Positions 8,803 to 15,309 of a stretch of DNA of 31,580 bases are shown piece after piece. Numbering within the stretch: position 1 is the first letter of the stretch; every line of letters starts with the position of its first letter. Origin of the DNA: Bacteroidales bacterium (GTDB lineage: Bacteria > Bacteroidota > Bacteroidia > Bacteroidales > UBA12077); NCBI GenBank assembly GCA_003446015.1, contig DMBU01000058.1:1-31580 (forward strand). The letters are read 5' to 3'. Below the pieces are notes generated by a model. The model was not told the DNA's origin. It searched no databases and worked only from the letters and a program-made list of their open reading frames with translations. The translations under genes and the position numbers were made by a program.

Positions 8803-9750
8803 TTATTTCGAAAAAAGAGAATCAACAAATTCCTTTTTATTAAATATTTGAAGATCTTCCAGACCTTCACCTATTCCTATATATTTTACCGGTATTTTAA
8901 ATTGATCAGAAATTCCAATAGCAACACCACCTTTTGCAGTACCATCAAGTTTTGTTAAAGCAAGAGCTGTAACATCAGTAACATTTGTGAATTGCTTCGC
9001 TTGCTCAAAAGCATTTTGGCCTGTTGATCCATCCAAAATAAGCAATATTTCGTGCGGTGCATCAGGAATTACCTTTTGCATTACCTTTTTTATTTTACCA
9101 AGTTCATTCATCAAGTTTACTTTATTATGCAAACGACCCGCTGTATCAATAATTACTATATCAGCATTATTAGCTTTAGCCGATGCCAGGGTATCATAGG
9201 CTACAGAAGCCGGATCAGAACCCATATCCTGTTTTACTATTGGAACACCAACCCTGTCGGCCCAAATTGTTAACTGATCTACTGCAGCAGCTCTAAATGT
9301 ATCGGCAGCTCCTAAGTATACCTTTTTACCTAAATTTTTGAACTGGTAAGCCAATTTCCCAATTGTTGTAGTTTTACCTACTCCATTTACTCCAACAACC
9401 ATAATGACGTATGGTCCATTCTTCGAATTGAATGATAGGTCAATATCACTGTTGTTTTCTTCTAACAATAAGGCAATTTCCTCTTTAAGAATAACATTTA
9501 GTTCTTCAGTGCCAAGATATTTTTCGTTGGATACCCTGTTTTCAATTCGTTTAATAATTTTTAAGGTAGTATCAACTCCTACATCAGATGAAATTAAAAC
9601 TTCTTCAAGCCTATCCAGCACATCATCGTCAACTTTTGATTTACCAACAACAACCCGTGATAATTTCTTAAAAACACTCTCTTTTGTTTTTTCAAGTCCT
9701 TTATCAAGAGTTTCCTTTTTCTCTTTTGAAAAAATTCCGAACGTACCCAT
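8803..9750 (-). CDS. ftsY: Signal recognition particle receptor FtsY
   Basis: The 315-residue SRP-type GTPase receives ribosome-SRP complexes at the membrane for cotranslational insertion. A short charged N-terminal part (1-40) and a helical N domain (about 40-110) precede the G domain. The GTPase motifs are GVNGVGKTT (120-128), DTFRAAA (150-156), DTAGR (202-206) and TKLDGTAKGG (266-275). The C-terminal GIGEGLEDL segment is typical of FtsY and differs from Ffh, which would have an RNA-binding M domain. The long acidic A domain of E. coli FtsY is absent, as in many Bacteroidota. It is separated from the upstream DUF4295 gene by a terminator, so it probably has its own promoter. Confidence 0.95.
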   Translation of the reverse strand: MGTFGIFSKEKKETLDKGLEKTKESVFKKLSRVVVGKSKVDDDVLDRLEEVLISSDVGVDTTLKIIKRIENRVSNEKYLGTEELNVILKEEIALLLEENNSDIDLSFNSKNGPYVIMVVGVNGVGKTTTIGKLAYQFKNLGKKVYLGAADTFRAAAVDQLTIWADRVGVPIVKQDMGSDPASVAYDTLASAKANNADIVIIDTAGRLHNKVNLMNELGKIKKVMQKVIPDAPHEILLILDGSTGQNAFEQAKQFTNVTDVTALALTKLDGTAKGGVAIGISDQFKIPVKYIGIGEGLEDLQIFNKKEFVDSLFSK

Positions 9751-9833
9751 GAATAATAAATTAATCTGATTTAATATCTTTTTTCAGGCATGCCTATCAA
9801 GCGTTAAAATTAATACAAAATAGTGAATGCTAA

Positions 9834-9869
9834 AATAAAAAAAGCCTTCTTTTAGTAAGAAAGCTTTTT
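9834..9869 (-). terminator. Terminator of the rpmB-rpmG-DUF4295 unit
   Basis: An 11-bp stem with one G-T pair (9857-9867 with 9841-9851) and a 5-base loop is followed on the minus strand by TTTTATTTTA. It sits 22 bases after the DUF4295 stop codon, which closes the ribosomal-protein unit before ftsY. Confidence 0.75.
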
Positions 9870-9890
9870 ATATATAAAACTTTTAATGAA

Positions 9891-10043
9891 TTATTTCTTA
9901 GCGAAGAATTCTTTGATTTCCTCGTTACGTACCATTTCTTGTACATATTGGAATCCGCCTTTTTCAGATTTTACCATTTTAATACATTTGGTAAAAGTTC
10001 TTCCGGCACCTTTTTGTAAACTTGCAACTACTTTCTTTGCCAT
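9891..10043 (-). CDS. DUF4295 family small basic protein, probable ribosomal protein
   Basis: This 50-residue, lysine-rich protein (MAKKVVASLQKGAG at its start, ending FFAKK) follows rpmG by 7 bases. I recognise it as the DUF4295 family, found in Bacteroidota next to rpmB and rpmG. Its size, charge and position strongly suggest a ribosomal or ribosome-associated protein. From memory it may be the large-subunit protein named bL38 from the Flavobacterium johnsoniae ribosome structure, but I cannot confirm that match here. A single cysteine (Cys20) is present, so no zinc site is expected. The reading frame has a clear start, stop and following terminator. Confidence 0.88.
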   Translation of the reverse strand: MAKKVVASLQKGAGRTFTKCIKMVKSEKGGFQYVQEMVRNEEIKEFFAKK

Positions 10044-10050
10044 GATCTAA

Positions 10051-10236
10051 TTATTTAATTTCTTTATGTACTGTCACTTTTTTAAGAATAGGGTTATATT
10101 TCTTTAACTCCATTCTTTCAGTGGTATTTTTCTTATTCTTTGTTGTAATGTATCTTGAAGTTCCAGGTTTTCCTGATTCTTTATGCTCAGTACATTCCAA
10201 TATAACCTGAATTCTATTACCTTTTTTCGATGCCAT
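10051..10236 (-). CDS. rpmG: Large ribosomal subunit protein bL33
   Basis: The 61-residue basic protein shows the bL33 signature: RIQVILECTEHKESG near the start, then SRYITTKNKKNTTERMELKKYNP. It belongs to the 50S subunit near the E site. Only one cysteine is present, so this is the zinc-independent (C-minus) form. It lies 19 bases after rpmB and 7 bases before the DUF4295 gene, clearly one transcript. Immediately upstream of its ATG is a run of seven Gs, unusual in this AT-rich sequence and at Shine-Dalgarno distance. Confidence 0.96.
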   Translation of the reverse strand: MASKKGNRIQVILECTEHKESGKPGTSRYITTKNKKNTTERMELKKYNPILKKVTVHKEIK

Positions 10237-10243
10237 TTTCTAG

Positions 10244-10250
10244 CCCCCCC
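10244..10250 (-). promoter_or_regulatory. G7 tract in the rpmG translation-initiation region
   Basis: On the minus strand GGGGGGG is followed by the 7-base spacer CTAGAAA and the rpmG ATG. It could pair with an anti-Shine-Dalgarno CCUCC, allowing G-U. Most other starts in the window lack any such purine run. Confidence 0.4.
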
Positions 10251-10255
10251 TTGTT

Positions 10256-10498
10256 TTAATAGTTAGCGATAAAGCCGTTTTCTTTAGCTTCTTTTAAGGC
10301 AACTTTTAAGCCTTTTTTTGTTATAGTTCTGATACCCGAAGCTGAAACTTTTAAAGTTACCCAACGATCTTCTTCTTCAAAATAAAATTTCTTATTCATC
10401 AAGTTTGGGTAAAATCTTCTTTTAGTTCTCCTCTTTGAGTGGGAAACATTGTTTCCTACCATTACTTTCTTTCCAGTTATTTGACAGATTTGTGACAT
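10256..10498 (-). CDS. rpmB: Large ribosomal subunit protein bL28
   Basis: The 80-residue protein begins MSQICQITGKKVMVGNNVSHS and contains KRRTKRRFYPN, both typical of bL28, a 50S subunit protein. The usual zinc-site cysteines are mostly missing; only Cys5 remains. It is the first gene of the rpmB-rpmG-DUF4295 transcript. A good promoter lies in the 100-bp gap to cinA, giving a leader of roughly 35 bases. Confidence 0.96.
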   Translation of the reverse strand: MSQICQITGKKVMVGNNVSHSKRRTKRRFYPNLMNKKFYFEEEDRWVTLKVSASGIRTITKKGLKVALKEAKENGFIANY

Positions 10499-10540
10499 TT
10501 TTATTTCGATTTTTTTTATCTCTTTTTCTCAAATAGATCG

Positions 10541-10572
10541 CAAAATACGTGATTTTTATCCAATTATTCAAA
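10541..10572 (-). promoter_or_regulatory. rpmB promoter
   Basis: On the minus strand TTTG (10569-10572) is followed after 21 bp by TATTTTG (10541-10547), one base short of TAnnTTTG. It lies about 43 bases upstream of rpmB and downstream of the cinA stop codon. Confidence 0.5.
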
Positions 10573-10598
10573 TATATTTATAAAAAAATTTCAAAAAA

Positions 10599-11846
10599 TT
10601 ACATTTCTTTTCCTAATATTAGCTTTTGTAGCATATTCAGAGCTGTTAAAGAAGCACTTTGAATATTTCTACCCCGATGATCACCAAATACAAATTTCTT
10701 TGAAAAGACTCTTTTCCCATTTGAAACTGCAATCCAGGTTGTGCCGACAGGTTTTTCTTCTGTTCCTCCTGAAGGTCCTGCAATTCCTGATGTTGCAATT
10801 GCAAAGTCTGTATGAAACAAGTTTCGCACACCTTCAGCCATTTCTTCAACCACCTCTTTACTTACTGCCCCGTAATGATCTATTTTACTTTTATTTACAG
10901 ATAAAATATTCTCTTTACTTTTATTTGAATAAGTCACTACTCCACCTGAAAAGTATTCAGAACTACCGGGGATTGAGGTAATTAAATGAGCTATATTTCC
11001 ACCTGTACAGCTCTCTGCGACACTTAACGTTTGATTATACTTAATAAGCAGCTTCCCTAAAACTTCCTCTATTTTCTCAGAATCAAATCCGCAAATTAAA
11101 TCAGGAATAAGTTTTTCAAGTTTTTGCACCTGCTCGCTGATAATTTCTTCCAGGTAACTTTGATCTTTCCCTTTTGCTGTTAATCTAAGCTTTATTAAAC
11201 CAGGCGAGGGCAAATATGCCAATGAAATGGCTTCGGGTAAGGCAGCTTCCCAATCTTCAAGGAATTCTGCTAATTTAGATTCAGGCCATCCTTGTGTTAA
11301 TATTACTTTATGAATAATATGAATATCGCTCTTCTTTTTTGTCAATTCCGGAAGGATTGAGTTGTTCATCATTTCCTTCATCTCGAAAGGAACACCGGGC
11401 ATTGATATAAATATACAGTTGTCCTGCTCGAACCACATACCTGGAGCAGTTCCTATTTTATTCTGAACTACCTTACAAGTCTCCGGAACATCTGCCTGCC
11501 TGATATTTCGTTCATTCATAAAAGCTTTTCGTTTAATCACAAATTGCTCCACATGATTTAAAACTTCTTTATTCTGAACCAGCTTAGTATTAAAATATTC
11601 GGCTAATGCTTTTTTAGTAATATCATCGTCTGTAGGTCCTAAGCCTCCTGTAATTAGAACAATATCAGCAAGTTGTTTGGCATTATCCAAAGCTTTAAAT
11701 ATTTCCTCCTTTTTATCTGATATTGAAGTTATTCTAATAATATCAATACCGATTAAATTTAATTTATTTGCCATCCAGGCTGAATTTGTATCAACGGTTT
11801 GTCCAATAAGAATCTCATCGCCAATGGTAATTATTTCTGCATTCAT
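10599..11846 (-). CDS. cinA: CinA-like protein (MoCF domain plus nicotinamide-nucleotide amidase)
   Basis: The 415-residue protein joins two domains. The N-terminal molybdopterin-binding-like domain (about 1-170) shows GDEILIGQTVDTNS (8-21), TGGLGPTDDDITK and PGVPFEMKEM. The C-terminal CinA domain (about 255-415) shows VAESCTGG, GGVVTYSNKSK and TSGIAGPSGG, the active-site motifs of the PncC-type amidase that deamidates NMN in pyridine-nucleotide recycling. In two-domain family members the N-terminal domain can act as an ADP-ribose pyrophosphatase. There is a 1-base gap after the M48 protease gene upstream, so the two are cotranscribed. It precedes rpmB. Confidence 0.93.
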   Translation of the reverse strand: MNAEIITIGDEILIGQTVDTNSAWMANKLNLIGIDIIRITSISDKKEEIFKALDNAKQLADIVLITGGLGPTDDDITKKALAEYFNTKLVQNKEVLNHVEQFVIKRKAFMNERNIRQADVPETCKVVQNKIGTAPGMWFEQDNCIFISMPGVPFEMKEMMNNSILPELTKKKSDIHIIHKVILTQGWPESKLAEFLEDWEAALPEAISLAYLPSPGLIKLRLTAKGKDQSYLEEIISEQVQKLEKLIPDLICGFDSEKIEEVLGKLLIKYNQTLSVAESCTGGNIAHLITSIPGSSEYFSGGVVTYSNKSKENILSVNKSKIDHYGAVSKEVVEEMAEGVRNLFHTDFAIATSGIAGPSGGTEEKPVGTTWIAVSNGKRVFSKKFVFGDHRGRNIQSASLTALNMLQKLILGKEM

Positions 11847-11847
11847 G

Positions 11848-13086
11848 TTACTTATTGAATTTTTCGATGAATTTTAATCGTTGTAAAAGTGTTGGATGTG
11901 AGTAATTAAAAAAAACATACAATGGATGCGGTGTTAAGTTCGAAAGATTATTAACAGAAAGTTTTTTTAATGCATCTTGTAAATAAATCCCTTTATAATT
12001 TTCAGATGCAAACTGATCGGCTGCATACTCATTCTTTCGCGAAATAACATTCATAAACAATCCTATGATTGTTGATATCGGGCTATATAAAAATCCAAAT
12101 GTTATTAATCCTAAATGGAAACTTGGAATAGTTGAGCCCAGAGCTTTTGATAAATCCGGATTTCCAACAAAAAGAGATAATATATAAAAGGTAAGTCCTG
12201 TTTGCAATATTGAAGAAAAAAGAGAGCTTAAGGTGTGTTTTTTCTTATAATGACCAATTTCGTGTGCTAATACAGCCACTATTTCTTCCTTATTTAATTT
12301 CTCTATTAAAGTATCAAATAATACTATTTTCTTTTTCTTTCCTAATCCACTGAAATAAGCATTCGCTTTAGTACTTCGTTTCGAACCATCCATTACAAAT
12401 ACATTATCCAGCTTAAAATCTACCCCAATACAAAATGAAGTAATTGCATCTTTTAGATCACCATCTTCAAGTGGTTTTAACTTATTGAATAAAGGAACTA
12501 TTAACGAAGTATAAAACATGGTCATGAAAAGGGTAAACAGACTAACAACAATCCATGCATAAATCCAGAAAAAATCTCCTACGCTATTATAAAACCAAAT
12601 GATTAAGGATATTAAGCCCCCACCTATTAATGCAGCAATAATCCATCCTTTTATTTTATCAAAAACAAAAGTTTTTACACTTGTTTTATTGAATCCAAAT
12701 CGTTCTTCAATGATAAAAGTATCGTAAATAGAAAAAGGTATGTGAACAATATCTGATGCAAACATGATAATTCCAAAGAAGATCAAAGCAACTAAAATAG
12801 GATTTGAAGAATATGAACGAGCAAAACTATCGATTAAAGCAAAACCTGAAAAATACAGGAATACCAGTATTAGGATTAAATTGAAGCTACTCGTTAGTAT
12901 TGAAAACTTATGATTAACCCTATCATAGTCTTGTGATTTTTTATACTTTTCAGTGTCATATATCCCTTCCAGTTCAGATGGAAGATGAGAACTCCTTTTG
13001 GTGGCGTTTAAGTAATCAAGAAACTGCTCAAGAATATAATCAAATACAAGAATACCAATAATAACATAAAAGATGATTTGGTACAT
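11848..13086 (-). CDS. M48 family membrane metalloprotease (Ste24/CAAX protease type)
   Basis: The 412-residue multi-spanning protein has hydrophobic segments near 3-20, 62-85, 97-113, 148-166, 172-197, 290-308 and 325-345. The zinc-protease motif HEIGH is at 275-279 and the third ligand region ENEYAADQFA-like EYAAD is at 353-357. The long N-terminal membrane region and the order of segments match Ste24-type M48 proteases rather than the shorter HtpX. In bacteria lacking protein prenylation such enzymes probably act in membrane-protein quality control. It starts a two-gene unit with cinA. The upstream gap holds a perfect -7 promoter element. Confidence 0.9.
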   Translation of the reverse strand: MYQIIFYVIIGILVFDYILEQFLDYLNATKRSSHLPSELEGIYDTEKYKKSQDYDRVNHKFSILTSSFNLILILVFLYFSGFALIDSFARSYSSNPILVALIFFGIIMFASDIVHIPFSIYDTFIIEERFGFNKTSVKTFVFDKIKGWIIAALIGGGLISLIIWFYNSVGDFFWIYAWIVVSLFTLFMTMFYTSLIVPLFNKLKPLEDGDLKDAITSFCIGVDFKLDNVFVMDGSKRSTKANAYFSGLGKKKKIVLFDTLIEKLNKEEIVAVLAHEIGHYKKKHTLSSLFSSILQTGLTFYILSLFVGNPDLSKALGSTIPSFHLGLITFGFLYSPISTIIGLFMNVISRKNEYAADQFASENYKGIYLQDALKKLSVNNLSNLTPHPLYVFFNYSHPTLLQRLKFIEKFNK

Positions 13087-13111
13087 GCCGTTATTAATTT
13101 AAAATAGTGTC

Positions 13112-13143
13112 CAAAATTAATAAAAAGCATCTGATTTATTCGA
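13112..13143 (-). promoter_or_regulatory. Promoter of the M48 protease-cinA unit
   Basis: On the minus strand TAATTTTG (13112-13119) matches TAnnTTTG, 25 bases before the protease start. The expected -33 position has TCG rather than TTG, so support is partial. Confidence 0.45.
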
Positions 13144-13153
13144 TTTACATGAA

Positions 13154-14140
13154 CTAATAAATCTGTTTTTGGAGTTTGTTTAGATCTTCCTGTCTACTTT
13201 TTAATAATGAAATGTAGTAACGTGTCCTTGGTTTATTTTTAATACTGTTTGATTTCACCGCCCATTTAATTGCCAGATCAAGCTTGCCAGTTATTTCGCT
13301 TGCCAATGCCATATTAAATGATGCTCTGCTTGCAATTTCCTTATCAATGTTGTCTGCATAGCTTATCCATATATCTGAAGCTTTTTCCCATTCATTATTT
13401 TCTGCATATTGAGCTGCAACTTCAAAATCCTTGTTCCCTAAATGAAAATAATATCTATATTCTGATTGCCAGCCGGGAAATATTCTTTTTGCATAATCTG
13501 CTGCAGCAAAATAACTTGTTTCACGAATTGATCGTTCAATACTTGGCATTTTTTTCTCTGCTTCTACTTTTGAATAAGCTCGTACATCCCAAAGTAGAGT
13601 ATCATTATAATAGTATTGATCAAGTCTTCGTTTTTCGACTAAATCAAAAACACTCCAATACACATTAACAGCGAGTTCACGATATTTATAGTATTCTGCA
13701 GGAACATAACTATATTCAATATAGATATCACTTGTCATTGAAAGATTTAATGAATCAAGAACAATAAATATATCCGCATTAGTGTTACCAGATATTTTCT
13801 CAAGATATAACCATGATATAGTATCTAATTTGTACAATTTTTCTTTTTCAGGAAAACCTTTTACATATAAAAAATTTGTAGAATCAACTCCAACAGATAA
13901 TTGAATCGCATCCATAAAACCCAGGCTCATCTCCTCGGTTATAATTTTATAAAGTAATGTATCTGTTTTTTCATCATGATTTATATCTGAAGCCAGATTA
14001 ATAAAAACTATTTTATTAAAATTACCCGGAAAATCAATCTTAGCTGGAATAATAGTTTCAATTTGAATTGCTTTATACGGTTGGCAACTTTGAAATAGGC
14101 TTATACCTAACACTATGAAAATAAGTAAACGATATTTCAT
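13154..14140 (-). CDS. Putative lipoprotein with C-terminal TPR-like helices (DUF6340-like)
   Basis: The start was set at the internal ATG giving MKYRLLIFIVLGISLFQSC, a compact lipoprotein signal with Cys19 followed by Gln; an ATG 18 bases upstream (14158) is also possible. The mature protein is about 310 residues: a mixed alpha/beta domain, then repeated helices near 230-315 (residues such as NNEWEKASDIWISYA and GKLDLAIKWAVKS) that look like TPRs. It resembles Bacteroidota lipoproteins annotated DUF6340, but I give that from memory with limited confidence. No enzyme motif is visible. It lies between the fabG terminator and the M48 protease promoter and may be its own unit. Confidence 0.75.
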   Translation of the reverse strand: MKYRLLIFIVLGISLFQSCQPYKAIQIETIIPAKIDFPGNFNKIVFINLASDINHDEKTDTLLYKIITEEMSLGFMDAIQLSVGVDSTNFLYVKGFPEKEKLYKLDTISWLYLEKISGNTNADIFIVLDSLNLSMTSDIYIEYSYVPAEYYKYRELAVNVYWSVFDLVEKRRLDQYYYNDTLLWDVRAYSKVEAEKKMPSIERSIRETSYFAAADYAKRIFPGWQSEYRYYFHLGNKDFEVAAQYAENNEWEKASDIWISYADNIDKEIASRASFNMALASEITGKLDLAIKWAVKSNSIKNKPRTRYYISLLKSRQEDLNKLQKQIY

Positions 14141-14222
14141 GAATAAATATTTTAACATTTTTATATGATAACTCTAATTAATTAAAAATATTTCAATTAC
14201 AAAAATAATACCATATCTAAAT

Positions 14223-14256
14223 AAAAAAGGCACTTATTTTGTTAATAAGTACCTGT
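14223..14256 (-). terminator. fabG terminator
   Basis: On the minus strand AGGTACTTATT pairs with AATAAGTGCCT (14244-14254 with 14228-14238, one T-G pair) around a 5-base loop and is followed by TTTTTTAT. It lies 26 bases after the fabG stop codon. Confidence 0.8.
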
Positions 14257-14279
14257 ATTTTATTCTTGCTATTTTCGAA

Positions 14280-15026
14280 TTAGGTATTCATTGCACCACA
14301 AACATTAATAACCTGACCACTAACATAGCTTGATAAATCTGAAGCTAAAAATAAGGTTGTATTCGCAACATCTTCGGGAGTTCCCCCACGACGCAATGGT
14401 ATCTGTTGTTCCCAGGCCTTACGCACATCTTCTGGCAGTTTGGCTGTCATCTCTGTAATAATAAAACCCGGAGCAATTGCATTGCAACGAATATTTCTGG
14501 AACCAACTTCCTTAGCAACCGATTTTGTAAATCCGATTATTCCTGCCTTAGATGCTGAATAATTTGACTGACCTGCATTACCACTTACTCCAACAACTGA
14601 ACTCATGTTAATAATAGATCCTGATTTTTGTTTCAACATGAATTTTTGAGCGGCCTTCGTAAAGTTAAAAACAGACTTTAGATTTACTGAAATTACTGTA
14701 TCCCATTGTTGTTCGGTCATTCTCATCATTAAGGTATCCATGGTTATACCTGCATTATTAACCAAAATATCGATACTTCCAAATTCAGCCTGAATTTCAT
14801 CAACAAGATTCTGAGTTTCTTCGTATTTACTCGCATCAGAAGCATATCCTTTTGCTTTTACACCTAATGCCTGAAGTTGCTTTTCCACTTCAATTGCAAC
14901 ATCGTTATATACTAAATCGGTAAATGCTATGTTAGCACCTTGTTCAGCCAATTTTATAGCTATAGCCTTACCGATACCTCGTGCAGCACCAGTAATTATA
15001 GCAGTTTTTCCTTCTAATAATTTCAT
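14280..15026 (-). CDS. fabG: 3-oxoacyl-[acyl-carrier-protein] reductase FabG
   Basis: The 248-residue short-chain dehydrogenase catalyses the NADPH-dependent reduction step of fatty-acid elongation. It shows the cofactor motif TGAARGIG (12-19), NNAGI (90-94), catalytic Ser143, Tyr156 and Lys160 (YSASK), and the PG turn at 186-187. The Ser-to-Tyr spacing of 13 equals that of E. coli FabG, and overall identity of motifs (MSSVVGVSGNAGQSNYSASKAG region) favours FabG over other SDR reductases. No other fatty-acid gene is adjacent. It has a good promoter 33 bases upstream and a terminator downstream, so it is a single-gene unit. Confidence 0.92.
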   Translation of the reverse strand: MKLLEGKTAIITGAARGIGKAIAIKLAEQGANIAFTDLVYNDVAIEVEKQLQALGVKAKGYASDASKYEETQNLVDEIQAEFGSIDILVNNAGITMDTLMMRMTEQQWDTVISVNLKSVFNFTKAAQKFMLKQKSGSIINMSSVVGVSGNAGQSNYSASKAGIIGFTKSVAKEVGSRNIRCNAIAPGFIITEMTAKLPEDVRKAWEQQIPLRRGGTPEDVANTTLFLASDLSSYVSGQVINVCGAMNT

Positions 15027-15058
15027 AAAATCTAATTTTAATGATTAAATCCAGTTAA

Positions 15059-15090
15059 CAAAAATAAGGATTCTATGTTTATAAATGCAA
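15059..15090 (-). promoter_or_regulatory. fabG promoter
   Basis: On the minus strand TTG (15088-15090) is followed after 21 bp by TATTTTTG (15059-15066), a full Bacteroidota-type promoter. It lies 33 bases before the fabG start. Confidence 0.6.
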
Positions 15091-15194
15091 CAAAAAAAGC
15101 ATGATAAGCTCTGTAAAAGAATAAATAACTAAAGAAATCATCCTTATAATTATTAATGACAGTCCATTTCAGGAAATTTCATCACAACTTTGAA

Positions 15195-15202
15195 TATATT
15201 TG
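15195..15202 (+). promoter_or_regulatory. Possible -7 element for the Cache-HAMP-GAF-PAS receptor gene
   Basis: TATATTTG matches TAnnTTTG and lies 107 bases before the chosen ATG. No TTG is found at the -33 distance, so support is limited. The rest of the 15027-15309 gap holds the fabG promoter and no visible gene. Confidence 0.35.
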
Positions 15203-15309
15203 AAAAGTTTTAAAAAATGATTTTTTTTTCATACATTGTGAGCTTGTATTAATGATATAACAGGAGAATCTATTCATTGCAAGTACCTAACATCAAAATA
15301 TTTCGGAAC

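Noticed and set aside
9786..9795. AGGCATGCCT palindrome in the ftsY leader considered as an operator
   Set aside because: It is only 10 bp with no second site or other support, so it can occur by chance.
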